A DNA stretch of 64,000 nucleotides from a bacterium UBP11_UBA4055 (GCA_002382735.1 DFZN01000039.1:5674-69673), one strand, 5' to 3'. Shown: positions 1-7,843, counted from the stretch's first letter. A program made the numbers and translations. Notes: generated from the sequence alone by a model not told the origin.

Positions 1-641
1 CCTTTATACAGTGCGCAAGTAATTTTAGCGTGCCTGTAGAACTTACTCAGATCTTTTGCGAAGAACAGAATTCCCGCATTATTAAAGATCACGCTGCCTT
101 CCTGCTTTTCAGCTACACCGAGATTTAATAGAATAGAAGGAACATCAATAACAGGGGATATCTTTGCCAGCCTAAGAAAATGCTCAAGCTTCGTTTTATC
201 GAAATCTTTCTTGTAATCAAACTTCAGGTTCATCAGCTCATCGAACTTAACCCTGCCCTCAGATTTAAAAAACTCAATTATCTTATCTCTCGACATCTTC
301 TGCGCATTAGGACCGATCCTTGTATAAAAACCCGATGAACAGCTATAAGGCTTATAATCTCCCGGCATTACTTTCACTATCAGAATATTCTCAAATTCCT
401 CCATAAATATCTTAACCGGAGGCTCGCAATTATTTGCGATATCCTGAATCTGGGATTTAAGCTTATTAGTAGTATCAACACCAATAACTTTTCCATCGTC
501 TGCAATTCCGATAAATATCCTGCCTCCCGCACCATTCGCGAAAGAAACCATCTCTTTATCAATATTAGCGACCCTTTCCTTAAACTCGATCAGGTAGCCT
601 TCCCCTTCCTGCAGTATGAATTTCAATTCTTTTTTATTCAC
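1..641 (-). CDS. AlbA_2 (Schlafen-like) domain protein, partial
   Basis: The frame stays open from a GTG start at 641 to the left edge, so the gene's 3' end lies outside the window. About 213 residues are visible. The GTG follows an AGAGG ribosome binding site by about seven bases. Residues 15-60 carry the hallmark of the AlbA_2 domain: EFKE, then a FANGAGG glycine turn and a GRIFIGIADDG strand-turn, as in the COG2865 family of putative transcriptional regulators or nucleic-acid/ATP-binding proteins. The family often sits in accessory or defence loci, but its role is poorly defined. There is no in-frame ATG near the beginning that would keep the motif. Function is inferred from domain similarity only. 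Confidence 0.75.
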   Translation of the reverse strand, partial: MNKKELKFILQEGEGYLIEFKERVANIDKEMVSFANGAGGRIFIGIADDGKVIGVDTTNKLKSQIQDIANNCEPPVKIFMEEFENILIVKVMPGDYKPYSCSSGFYTRIGPNAQKMSRDKIIEFFKSEGRVKFDELMNLKFDYKKDFDKTKLEHFLRLAKISPVIDVPSILLNLGVAEKQEGSVIFNNAGILFFAKDLSKFYRHAKITCALYK

Positions 642-686
642 TAATCATCCTCTTTTAAGCCCAAATTTTACACATAGACATAGGAA

Positions 687-1004
687 TCATATCTGCAAAT
701 CTCCAAGGTAAGGTCTGTTATAGAAATCAAAATTGTTAGAATGTATTAATAGTTTGTCTTCACAATGTCTAACATTATTTTTTATGTTCTTACTCATCCA
801 ACTTCTTCTTTCTTCGTCCATGTCATTCAAATTCGGAATGATCATTGCGGATATTTGAAACTTACCGAACTCTTCAGGATTACATACAGGACAATCAATT
901 ACGAGTACATTAGGATTGTTGCTTGCGATATAATTGATCGATTTGACTCTATTTCGACAAACGGGACATAATTGTCTCCCTAAAAAATAATTGGCATCAC
1001 ACAT
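687..1004 (-). CDS. Small protein with two CPVC knuckles
   Basis: A 105-residue protein. Two CPVC pairs, near residues 13-16 and 38-41, could bind one zinc ion as a zinc ribbon. The remainder is acidic and hydrophilic with no signal peptide or membrane segment. A good ribosome site (GAGGAG) stands five bases before the ATG, and the gene begins 12 bases after the stop of the 247-residue gene upstream, so the two are probably co-transcribed. I do not recognise the family. Base composition is clearly more AT-rich than uvrA or miaA, in keeping with an acquired accessory segment. Confidence 0.55.
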   Translation of the reverse strand: MCDANYFLGRQLCPVCRNRVKSINYIASNNPNVLVIDCPVCNPEEFGKFQISAMIIPNLNDMDEERRSWMSKNIKNNVRHCEDKLLIHSNNFDFYNRPYLGDLQI

Positions 1005-1016
1005 ATAAACTCCTCG

Positions 1017-1760
1017 TTATAATTTTTTTATTTCATCATGTTCAACAATCTTTACTAAGCATTCCATAATCAAATCCTCAATTTCAACTGCCATCTCAGG
1101 AGTAAAAAAATCAATGGGTTCATTATGACGAAAAGTGTATTCATTACCATTAAATTCCATTATTTGATCCTGATCTGATCTAATAGGTCTATAAAACCCA
1201 TTGTTATGAATTGAGTTTCTTACTTCCTTAGCAAAACTAAAAACTGCTTTATATTCACTTAAGTTTAAATCCGTTAAAATTTTATCATAAATACAATAAA
1301 AGTCACTTTTTCCATTGTTGCATTCTCCTTGTCTGAATATTATAATCAATTTTCTCAAACATGATTCAACAAAAGATAAGAAGTGTATAAAATTAAGAAA
1401 ATAAATAGAATTTTCCATTCTTCGAGTAAAACCATTTCTGGCATGCTTAGGGATATTTACTTCTTTCCACCATTTATGATTATAATATGTATAAACATTT
1501 GCTTTAAATTGAAATATTTGCATGACAATAGAATTAAATGGTATTGAAATTAATTCAGTCCTAAAATCATCCCTACCATATAATCTTTCGTACATGATCA
1601 GGTTTTTTTTAAATTTATCTTTTAAAGCAATTGACATATTATATTGCTTAACAAAATGTCTATTTCCTAAATCTTTATTTTTTAGCGCGATCCTCATTAT
1701 ATTATCTAATTTTATCTTTTTTCTAGATCTACCAAATTTTACTTTATGCCTTTTACCCAT
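1017..1760 (-). CDS. Hypothetical protein with an RNxxH motif
   Basis: 247 residues, not recognised. The N-terminal 20 residues are very basic (GKRHKVKFGRSRKKIK), the middle is largely helical, and residues 181-185 read RNSIH followed by NNG. This resembles the RN...H signature of HEPN-fold nucleases and nucleotidyltransferase partners, but the spacing (R-x3-H) is one residue shorter than the usual R-x4-6-H, so HEPN membership is only a possibility. The ATG has a weak GG-rich upstream sequence. Composition is very AT-rich. It lies between the IS right-end hairpin and the two-CPVC gene and probably forms an operon with the latter. Confidence 0.55.
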   Translation of the reverse strand: MGKRHKVKFGRSRKKIKLDNIMRIALKNKDLGNRHFVKQYNMSIALKDKFKKNLIMYERLYGRDDFRTELISIPFNSIVMQIFQFKANVYTYYNHKWWKEVNIPKHARNGFTRRMENSIYFLNFIHFLSFVESCLRKLIIIFRQGECNNGKSDFYCIYDKILTDLNLSEYKAVFSFAKEVRNSIHNNGFYRPIRSDQDQIMEFNGNEYTFRHNEPIDFFTPEMAVEIEDLIMECLVKIVEHDEIKKL

Positions 1761-1810
1761 CCTATTTCCATCCCATTACATTTCCGTTTTCGTCTGTTTT
1801 AAATGAACAA

Positions 1811-1830
1811 CCCCGAGGCAAGCCTCGAGG
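1811..1830 (-). repeat. IS right-end hairpin
   Basis: Palindrome with a perfect 6-bp CGAGGC/GCCTCG stem, a two-base AA loop and an outer CC/GG clamp separated by one mismatch. It is identical base for base to the copy at 2345-2364, and lies four bases beyond the transposase stop codon. Confidence 0.8.
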
Positions 1831-1833
1831 TAT

Positions 1834-2280
1834 CTAAAAGAGTGTCGGTTGTCCTTTGAACACCTGAGTATACTTCTTTTTTTCACCCTGACTCTCAACA
1901 TATTTTTTTATTACCTCTTCATTTGCGTATTGGCCAACCGTATTTGCATAGTAGCCGCTCGTCCAGAAATTTCCACCCCATAGCTTTGATTTGATCTCAA
2001 GGTGCTTTTCAAACAGCTCTCTTGCCGTGATACTTTTCAAAACTCTCGTTATTTCTGACACATTCATTGACGGTACGCTCTGAACCAAAAAATGAACATG
2101 ATCTTCTTCGTAACCTATTTCAATGAAATTTATTTCAAACCTCTCCGAAATTTCAAAACATATTTCTTTGAGACTGTTGCCCATGCGTTTCGTGATTACT
2201 CCTCGCCTGTATTTTACCGGAAATACGAGATGATAGAGTAGAAGTGTCTTATTGTGCCTTTTATATTCATGATCGCTCAT
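1834..2280 (-). CDS. tnpA: IS200/IS605 family transposase TnpA (HUH, Y1)
   Basis: A 148-residue single-strand DNA transposase. The HUH metal-binding motif is H61-V-H63 within EEDHVHFLV. The nucleophile helix reads KKYVESQ with Tyr127 and Gln131, the same spacing as in the IS608 enzyme, so the active site looks complete. Length is typical for the family (about 130-155). There is almost no ribosome binding site before the ATG and two palindromes lie in the leader, which fits the tight translational repression known for IS200. It is probably catalytically competent and poorly expressed. Confidence 0.92.
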   Translation of the reverse strand: MSDHEYKRHNKTLLLYHLVFPVKYRRGVITKRMGNSLKEICFEISERFEINFIEIGYEEDHVHFLVQSVPSMNVSEITRVLKSITARELFEKHLEIKSKLWGGNFWTSGYYANTVGQYANEEVIKKYVESQGEKKKYTQVFKGQPTLF

Positions 2281-2291
2281 TCCTGTAACAT

Positions 2292-2328
2292 ACGCTTTTT
2301 CAAAGCGTTATGAAAACCTCGGGTTTTC
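2292..2328 (-). promoter_or_regulatory. Two leader hairpins upstream of tnpA
   Basis: Two perfect palindromes with 7-bp stems and 3-base loops, at 2292-2308 (ACGCTTT/AAAGCGT arms) and 2312-2328 (GAAAACC/GGTTTTC arms), lie between the end hairpin and the tnpA start. In IS200 the leader RNA folds to block read-through transcription and mask the start site; a similar role is inferred here from position alone. Confidence 0.5.
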
Positions 2329-2344
2329 AATCTTTCCTCTTTTA

Positions 2345-2364
2345 CCCCGAGGCAAGCCTCGAGG
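2345..2364 (-). repeat. IS left-end hairpin
   Basis: Second identical copy of the 20-base palindrome at 1811-1830, about 65 bases upstream of tnpA. It is preceded, in the transposase orientation, by GAATT, a context often seen beside REP/IS200-type hairpins. Confidence 0.8.
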
Positions 2365-2600
2365 AATTCACTTGATTCAAAAGCGACAGTTTTATGCTCT
2401 TCACTTTTATTTATCTGCCAGATTTCGCAAGAAAGGACTGCTCTGTTGATCTCTTCCGATTCTTTTCCTTCGCACATCAGACTCTCGGTCATAGCGGTAA
2501 ATCCTGATATGTCTAGAAAAAGTATTGAGGCTTTGAAGCTGCCTTCGCATTCGTTTCTGCTGTACTTTTCCGAAATAAAATGAGGGATCAGGTTTCGCAT
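2365..2600 (-). pseudogene. Truncated class III nucleotide cyclase (N-terminal stump)
   Basis: A good ribosome site (AGGAG) precedes the ATG at 2600. The first 57 or so residues match the start of the 1223-residue cyclase at 37729-41400: both begin MRNL.P, have the FLDISGF / FVDISGF metal-binding strand with Asp30, and continue with a T.EALM-like helix. After about 2429 the resemblance ends. Some 60 bases of unassigned sequence follow before the IS hairpin, and the frame then runs through the element and stops at the tnpA start. All later cyclase, ATPase and TPR parts are missing. The stump lies 31 bases downstream of uvrA on the same strand. Confidence 0.75.
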
Positions 2601-2631
2601 TATTATCTCCTCTTTTTTTGCAGGATATGAT

Positions 2632-5511
2632 CTATTTAGTTTTTTTTCTGTGTGCAAGCTCTTTTTTAACCTCTTCGGAAGTGTAGCCTTTACCTGATGC
2701 TGCAAGTTCTTCGACAGTGCCTTCAAAGACTATCCTGCCGCCCGTCGGCCCGCCGTCGGGACCGAGGTCGATCACATGGTCGCAGTTGACGATGACATCG
2801 AGATTGTGTTCGATAATGATCACAGTGCTTCCCGCGTCCCGAAGTTCCTTAAGCACATTAAGAAGGTGCTGAATATCGAGAAAATGAAGTCCGGTGGTCG
2901 GCTCGTCTAAGATATAGACGGTTCCTTCCTTTTTTGCCCTGGAAAGTTCCTTGGCGAGCTTGATCCTCTGAGCCTCGCCGCCGGAAAGGGTGGTCGAAGG
3001 CTGACCGAGCTTGATATACCCCATGCCTACATGCATTAGAGTTTCGAGCTTGTTCTTTAATGAAGGGATGTTCTCAAAAAATTCGTAGGCCTCCTGGACA
3101 TCCATGTCGAGAATTTCGTTTATGTTCTTGTCCTTGAAAGTTACTTCCAGGGTCTCAGAACTGTACCTCTTACCCTTACATACATCGCACTCAACATACA
3201 CATCAGCCAGAAAGTGCATCTCGATCTTTATCACCCCGCTCCCTTCGCATTTCTCACATCTTCCGCCCTTAACATTGAAGCTGAAACGGGATTTTGTATA
3301 ACCTCTCATGCGCGAAAGTTTGGTCTGCGCCATAATATCCCTGACCAAATCGAAAGCACCGATGTATGTGGCCGGATTCGACCTTGGCGTCCGCCCGATC
3401 GGGGTCTGGTCTATCTTTATCAGCCTGACATCGGGTTTTTCCAGCCGCATCCCCAGACTGTCCTCAAGGTAAATATCTTTATATTCGAAGTCGGATTTCA
3501 GATTACCCATATCCTTCAGGTCCTCTCTGTTGGCCGCAAGGGTTTTTAACGCATTGTAGAGGCTGTCCATGACCAGGCTGCTCTTGCCGGCGCCCGATAC
3601 TCCCGTCACGACGGTCATCCTGTTCTGCGGGAATTTCGCGGTAATGTTCTTGAGGTTGTTCGTTGTGCAGCCGGTGACTACGATGCTGCCTGTGCTTTCT
3701 CCGGCCGCCCTGCTAATGTGAACGGCTTTGCGCCTGAAGACATAATCAGAAGTGTGTGTCTTAGCCTTCTCGAGCCCTTTGAAAGCGCCTTTATAAACGA
3801 TCTCGCCGCCGTATATTCCCGCTTCCTTCCCGAAATCGACGATCGTGTCGCCGGCCTCAATGGTCTCGCGGTCGTGCTCTACGACGATAACGGTGTTGCC
3901 CTTGTTCCTCAGCTGGATCAGATTCTCCAAAAGCCTCTGGTTGTCCTTCTGGTGCAGCCCTATGCTCGGTTCGTCGAGGACATAGATCACGCCCGTCAGG
4001 CCGCTCGCTATCTGGCTCGCCAGCCTGATCCTCTGGGATTCCCCTCCGGACAGACTCCGCGCGTTCCTGTCGAGCGTCAGATACTTGAGCCCTACATTGA
4101 CAAGGAAACCGAGGCGCTCCTGCATCTCCTTCAGAAGCTCCTTAACGATCGTGTTCTCCTTTTCCGTCAGCTTCTTCGGGAGGTCTTTTATGAATTTGAG
4201 CAGCTTATCTATCTCCAGCATCGTTATCTCGTTTATCGTAAGACCGTTCACCCTGACGGAAAGACTTTCCCTGCGGAGTCTTTTTCCGCCGCACGAACTG
4301 CACTCTGCGTCCGACATGAACACCTCGTAATACTGGCGCGCCATGTTGGAGGATGTTTCCTTGTAGCGCCTTTCTATCATGTTCGCGAGCCCTTCATAAG
4401 CAGTTGTGAAAACGCCGCTGAAAGTCTTTGACTTGTAATTCATGGTCATTTGTTTCTTCGTACCGAACATAATAGCTTTAACGACTTCTTCGGGCAGACC
4501 GATGAAAGGGGTCGCATAATCAATCTTATAATGGTCGAGTATCCCGTTTATCTTCCTCATTTCGATATTCTGACCGGCAACGAACGGAATCGCTCCGCCC
4601 GCTATGCTTCTTTTGGGGTATTTGACGAGTTTATTCAGATCGACCCGCTTGAAAAATCCGAGACCGTGGCAGTCGGGGCACATACCTGCGGGAGTGTTGA
4701 AGGAAAATGAATTCGGCGAAAGATCGGGGTAGCTTATCGAACATCTCTGACAGTAATTCTTCTCACTGTAAAGTGTCTCATTCCCTGTATCGATATTTTT
4801 GATTATCAGATTACCCTGCGCGAGTTTCAGTGCCGTCTCGACAGATTCCGCAAGCCTGCTTTTGATATCGTCCTTCACTTTTAAACGGTCAACAATGACA
4901 TAGAGTTTATGGAATTTTTTTTCATCGACCTTTATCTCGTCTTCAAGCACGAACTCATCCTCATCGATCATTATCCTTACATACCCTTCGGCTTTAAGGT
5001 AGTCGAGCGAGTTCTTCAGATTTCCTTTCTGCCTTTCGATATAGGGCGATATAACAGCGAATTTTGTATCCTTCTTCATATTGTTCAGCACATCGAAAAT
5101 GATCTCATCGACAGATCTGGATGTGACGAGGTCGCCGCAGCTGTAGCAGTACTGATGACCTATGCGGGCGAACATCATTCTCACGAAATCGAATATCTCC
5201 GTCACCGTGCCCACCGTCGAGCGGGGGTTGGAAGAGGATGTCTTCTGCTCGATAGATATTGCCGGCGAAAGTCCTTCCACGGAATCGATCCTCGGCTTCT
5301 TCATCACTCCGAGGAACTGCTTTGTATAGTTCGACAGGGACTCTACATAGCGCCTCTGCCCTTCGGTATATATCGTATCAAATGCCAGCGATGATTTTCC
5401 GCTTCCGCTTATCCCTGTAAAAACTATAAGCTTATTCTTATCAAGCTCAAGATCTATGCGTTTAAGATTATGCTCGCAAGCCCCTTTGACTATCAGTTTA
5501 TCCCCTGCCAT
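2632..5511 (-). CDS. uvrA: Excinuclease ABC subunit UvrA
   Basis: The damage-recognition ATPase of nucleotide excision repair; it loads UvrB at lesions. 959 residues. Visible parts: Walker A GISGSGKS (33-40), a first zinc module with CQRC and CPDC 19 residues apart, the first ABC signature LSGGESQRIRLA, second Walker A GVSGAGKS near residue 635, second zinc module CEKC/CDVC near 750, and second signature LSGGEAQRIKLA. The frame is open for 35 further codons upstream, but conserved UvrA sequence begins at the MAGDKLIVKGA start and GGAG stands seven bases before it. It is transcribed alone, divergently from the small secreted-protein gene. Confidence 0.97.
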   Translation of the reverse strand: MAGDKLIVKGACEHNLKRIDLELDKNKLIVFTGISGSGKSSLAFDTIYTEGQRRYVESLSNYTKQFLGVMKKPRIDSVEGLSPAISIEQKTSSSNPRSTVGTVTEIFDFVRMMFARIGHQYCYSCGDLVTSRSVDEIIFDVLNNMKKDTKFAVISPYIERQKGNLKNSLDYLKAEGYVRIMIDEDEFVLEDEIKVDEKKFHKLYVIVDRLKVKDDIKSRLAESVETALKLAQGNLIIKNIDTGNETLYSEKNYCQRCSISYPDLSPNSFSFNTPAGMCPDCHGLGFFKRVDLNKLVKYPKRSIAGGAIPFVAGQNIEMRKINGILDHYKIDYATPFIGLPEEVVKAIMFGTKKQMTMNYKSKTFSGVFTTAYEGLANMIERRYKETSSNMARQYYEVFMSDAECSSCGGKRLRRESLSVRVNGLTINEITMLEIDKLLKFIKDLPKKLTEKENTIVKELLKEMQERLGFLVNVGLKYLTLDRNARSLSGGESQRIRLASQIASGLTGVIYVLDEPSIGLHQKDNQRLLENLIQLRNKGNTVIVVEHDRETIEAGDTIVDFGKEAGIYGGEIVYKGAFKGLEKAKTHTSDYVFRRKAVHISRAAGESTGSIVVTGCTTNNLKNITAKFPQNRMTVVTGVSGAGKSSLVMDSLYNALKTLAANREDLKDMGNLKSDFEYKDIYLEDSLGMRLEKPDVRLIKIDQTPIGRTPRSNPATYIGAFDLVRDIMAQTKLSRMRGYTKSRFSFNVKGGRCEKCEGSGVIKIEMHFLADVYVECDVCKGKRYSSETLEVTFKDKNINEILDMDVQEAYEFFENIPSLKNKLETLMHVGMGYIKLGQPSTTLSGGEAQRIKLAKELSRAKKEGTVYILDEPTTGLHFLDIQHLLNVLKELRDAGSTVIIIEHNLDVIVNCDHVIDLGPDGGPTGGRIVFEGTVEELAASGKGYTSEEVKKELAHRKKTK

Positions 5512-5619
5512 TCCCCTGCTCCGTTGATTTGGATGGAAATATACTAAATCCGGCGAATTAAATAAACCTGTTTTTTTATTTATGTTTATTCTGCAAATCA
5601 CAATTTTCAGGCACAATAC

Positions 5620-5648
5620 TTGACAAATTGAAAAATCTGTATTATATT
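5620..5648 (+). promoter_or_regulatory. Strong sigma70-type promoter
   Basis: TTGACA at 5620-5625, a 17-base spacer, and TATATT at 5643-5648. The predicted start, about 5655, coincides with the first base of the long inverted repeat downstream, so the transcript would begin directly with the structured leader. Confidence 0.65.
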
Positions 5649-5654
5649 ATATGC

Positions 5655-5744
5655 GAGAGAATTTTTAGAACAGTAAAGAAAAAGTATATTCTTTAAGGCT
5701 CCCCGTGAAAGGGAGCAGTTTTTGTCACCCTAAAAAATTCTCTC
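5655..5744 (+). ncRNA. Structured leader or small RNA of unknown class
   Basis: The 14-base arm at 5655-5668 (GAGAGAATTTTTAG) pairs with 5730-5744 (CTAAAAAATTCTCTC), enclosing a second hairpin GCTCCC/GGGAGC at 5698-5716 followed by AG and five Ts (5719-5723), which resembles an intrinsic terminator. An AGAACAG motif at 5666-5672 can alternatively pair with CTGTTC at 5755-5760, just before the ribosome site of the next gene. The arrangement fits either a short terminated RNA or an attenuator-like leader. It does not match the consensus of any riboswitch, 4.5S, 6S or tmRNA that I know. Confidence 0.45.
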
Positions 5745-5778
5745 AAAAAATGTTCTGTTCATGACAGGGAGGTTTGAA

Positions 5779-6129
5779 ATGAAGATGTTCTTAATGATGT
5801 GTTTAATGTTGACAACAGCGTTATTTTCAGCAGAGAAACTGAGTACCGACCAGAGGATGCGAATTATTATGACCGACGAGGACGGTATGCCTCTCGAGGA
5901 CGGATTCTACAATGTGACTTTCAGGATCTATGACAGCCCCAGGGACGGGAATCTGATTGCTGAAAGAACTGAAAATGTTGAGTCTAAGAACGGCGTATGC
6001 AAAATGTGCGGTCAGATCGCCGAGGAATTTAAATCGAGAGGATACAGGGATATCTGGGTGTCCGTTAAGATCGAGTCCTATCCTGAAACACGGTTCAGAA
6101 CGAGGATATTTTTGGACCGAGACAAATAG
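5779..6129 (+). CDS. Small secreted protein of unknown function
   Basis: 116 residues from the ATG at 5779, chosen because GGGAGG lies six bases upstream; the in-frame ATG at 5761 has no such site. Residues 1-18 form a signal peptide ending FSA, followed by a compact domain with a YNVTFRIYDSP...GNLIAERTE pattern. This recalls the N-terminal beta domain of extracellular repeat proteins in FCB bacteria, where TFRIYD or FSIYD is followed by a GG(N)xLW/E turn. One CKMC pair is present. Probably periplasmic or exported. It is expressed from the strong promoter at 5620 through the structured leader and ends before a terminator. Confidence 0.65.
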   Translation: MKMFLMMCLMLTTALFSAEKLSTDQRMRIIMTDEDGMPLEDGFYNVTFRIYDSPRDGNLIAERTENVESKNGVCKMCGQIAEEFKSRGYRDIWVSVKIESYPETRFRTRIFLDRDK

Positions 6130-6160
6130 ATACAAAACTACATAAAATATTTTAAATTAA

Positions 6161-6187
6161 ACCTTCCGAAAACGGGAGGTTTTTTTT
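6161..6187 (+). terminator. Intrinsic terminator
   Basis: ACCTTCCG and CGGGAGGT form an 8-bp stem with one wobble pair and an AAAA loop, followed by eight Ts. It lies 30 bases after the small secreted-protein gene and just upstream of miaA. Confidence 0.85.
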
Positions 6188-6198
6188 ATAATTAAGAC

Positions 6199-7122
6199 AT
6201 GAATAAAAATTTTGATCTCATAGTGGTCACCGGACCGACCGCAACAGGAAAGACCGGATTCGCCGCAGCGCTCGCCGGCAGACTGAACGGAGAGATAATA
6301 TCCGCGGACTCCAGACAGGTTTACCGGGGAATGACCATCGGGACAGGTAAGGATATCGGAGAATATACCGCAAGCGGAAAAGACATACCCTACCATCTGA
6401 TCGATATCTGCGACGCCGGAGAAGAGTATAATGTGTTCAGGTTCAAGCATGACTTTTATCGGGTTTATAACGACATTCTGTCAAGGAACAGGACACCGAT
6501 CCTGTGCGGCGGCTCCGGCCTGTATATCGAAGCTGTTCTGAAAGACTACGGTCTCATCAATGTCCCTTCTGATACCGGATCGAGAAAAGAACTCGAAAAT
6601 AAATCCGATGAAGAGCTTACTGGAATTCTTTCTAAACTTACCGCGCTCCATAACATTTCGGACACTTCGAACAGGAAAAGACTTGTCAGGGCAGTCGAGA
6701 TAGCGGCGTATCAGAAAGAGCATCTGCTAGAAAACCTGAAAGAGCCTCTCAAATTCATCATGTTCGGAATTCATTTCGAAAGGGACATTATAAAAAAAAA
6801 GATTACCGAAAGACTCAGGCAGAGGCTTGATGAAGGAATGGTCAGGGAAGCGCAGCTGCTGTTCAATGAGGGAATATCAAAAGATAAGCTTGTTTATTAC
6901 GGTCTTGAGTACAAATACCTTGCGGAATACCTTGACGGCCAGTACGGCTACAACGATATGTTCCAGAAACTCAATTCAGCAATTCACCGTTTCGCCAAAA
7001 GGCAGATGACCTGGTTCCGCAAAATGGAGCGTGACGGAATGACAATCAACTGGATCGACGGGAACCTTAGCCTGCATGACAAACTCGGGTACGCTTTAAA
7101 AATTATCGAAAAAAACATCTGA
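6199..7122 (+). CDS. miaA: tRNA dimethylallyltransferase MiaA
   Basis: Transfers a dimethylallyl group to N6 of A37 in tRNAs that read UNN codons. 307 residues, the usual length. The P-loop is GPTATGKT (12-19), followed by the substrate-binding DSRQVYRGM segment (about 38-46) and GTGKDI. A GGSGLYIEA motif near residue 105 binds the prenyl donor, and the RFAKRQMTWFR motif lies near the C-terminus. The start lies within a dozen bases of the preceding terminator, so its own promoter must be short or overlap that region, or transcription reads through. The Sir2 gene follows after 13 bases, probably in the same transcript. Confidence 0.95.
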   Translation: MNKNFDLIVVTGPTATGKTGFAAALAGRLNGEIISADSRQVYRGMTIGTGKDIGEYTASGKDIPYHLIDICDAGEEYNVFRFKHDFYRVYNDILSRNRTPILCGGSGLYIEAVLKDYGLINVPSDTGSRKELENKSDEELTGILSKLTALHNISDTSNRKRLVRAVEIAAYQKEHLLENLKEPLKFIMFGIHFERDIIKKKITERLRQRLDEGMVREAQLLFNEGISKDKLVYYGLEYKYLAEYLDGQYGYNDMFQKLNSAIHRFAKRQMTWFRKMERDGMTINWIDGNLSLHDKLGYALKIIEKNI

Positions 7123-7135
7123 AGGGAGAAATGAT

Positions 7136-7843
7136 TTGAAAAAAGCTTTGATACTGACAGGCGCAGGACTTTCGGCGGAATCGGGGATCAGGACTTTCAG
7201 GGATTCGAACGGGCTATGGGAGGAACATGATGTAATGGAAGTCTGCTCGACGGAAGGCTACCTGAAGGACAGGGAAAAAGTCCTGAATTTCTACGATATG
7301 AGAAGAAAGGATATTGAGAATAAAGTCCCGAACGCGTCACACATAATGATATCTGAAATGAAGCATAAATTCGGGAACAATATCAGCATTATTACCCAGA
7401 ATGTTGACGACCTTTTAGAAAAAGCCGGATGCGAGGATATAATCCACCTGCACGGGGAACTTAGGAAACTCAGATGCGAGATGTGCGGTCATATTTTCGA
7501 TATCGGTTACGGTCCGATCAGGGATCAAGCCGAGTGCCCCGTCTGCAAAAATCACGCGCTCAGGCATCACATCGTCATGTTCGGGGAACCCGCGCCGATG
7601 TATTCGAAGCTATACTCGGAACTGATGTCGTCCGAACTACTCGTCGTTATCGGGACTTCAGGCGAAGTTCTGCCTGTGTCGCAGTTCGCTTCGTACACGA
7701 AATATTCCATCCTGAACAACCTTGAACATTCGATGTCGATCAACCACATGATATTCACCTATGTCTTCTACGAGAAAGCCACTACCGCCGCGCCCAAGAT
7801 CAAGAAGCTCATCGAAAAATATTTCGAGACCGGGGAGATTTAG
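7136..7843 (+). CDS. cobB: Sir2-family NAD-dependent protein deacylase (CobB-like)
   Basis: Removes acyl groups from lysine using NAD. 235 residues from a TTG start with GGGAG seven bases upstream; an ATG five bases earlier is out of frame and stops at once. Visible: NAD-binding GAGLSAESGI (9-18), TQNVDDL (87-93), catalytic His106 in HLHG, a zinc site Cys114/Cys117/Cys134/Cys137, and GTSGEVLP. Tyr53 and Arg56 (FYDMRR) match the Y-x-x-R pair that reads succinyl or malonyl groups in class III sirtuins, so desuccinylase/demalonylase activity is likely alongside deacetylation. Confidence 0.93.
   Translation: MKKALILTGAGLSAESGIRTFRDSNGLWEEHDVMEVCSTEGYLKDREKVLNFYDMRRKDIENKVPNASHIMISEMKHKFGNNISIITQNVDDLLEKAGCEDIIHLHGELRKLRCEMCGHIFDIGYGPIRDQAECPVCKNHALRHHIVMFGEPAPMYSKLYSELMSSELLVVIGTSGEVLPVSQFASYTKYSILNNLEHSMSINHMIFTYVFYEKATTAAPKIKKLIEKYFETGEI

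Larger units (their letters stand above)
1811..2364 (-). mobile_element. IS200/IS605-type (Y1 transposase) element
   Basis: A single HUH-Y1 transposase gene is bracketed by identical 20-base imperfect palindromes at 1811-1830 and 2345-2364, both in the same orientation, as expected for the subterminal hairpins of IS200-like elements that transpose as single-stranded DNA. No tnpB is present. There are no inverted termini or target duplication, as is normal for this family. The coordinates span the hairpins; the true cleavage sites should lie a few bases outside. The left (tnpA-proximal) side falls inside the remains of a nucleotide cyclase gene. A REP-associated (RAYT-like) domesticated transposase is an alternative reading. 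Confidence 0.8.

Noticed and set aside
3718..4431. 237-codon plus-strand frame inside uvrA
   Set aside because: Antisense shadow of a well-conserved coding region, with no ribosome site or recognisable domain.
5512..5616. Possible 35-residue N-terminal extension of UvrA
   Set aside because: It is rich in Ile, Asn and Lys with no family similarity, and the ribosome site GGAG sits before the ATG at 5511.
5655..5744. Assignment of the leader to 6S RNA, 4.5S RNA, a c-di-GMP or a fluoride riboswitch
   Set aside because: None of the conserved core motifs of those classes is present.
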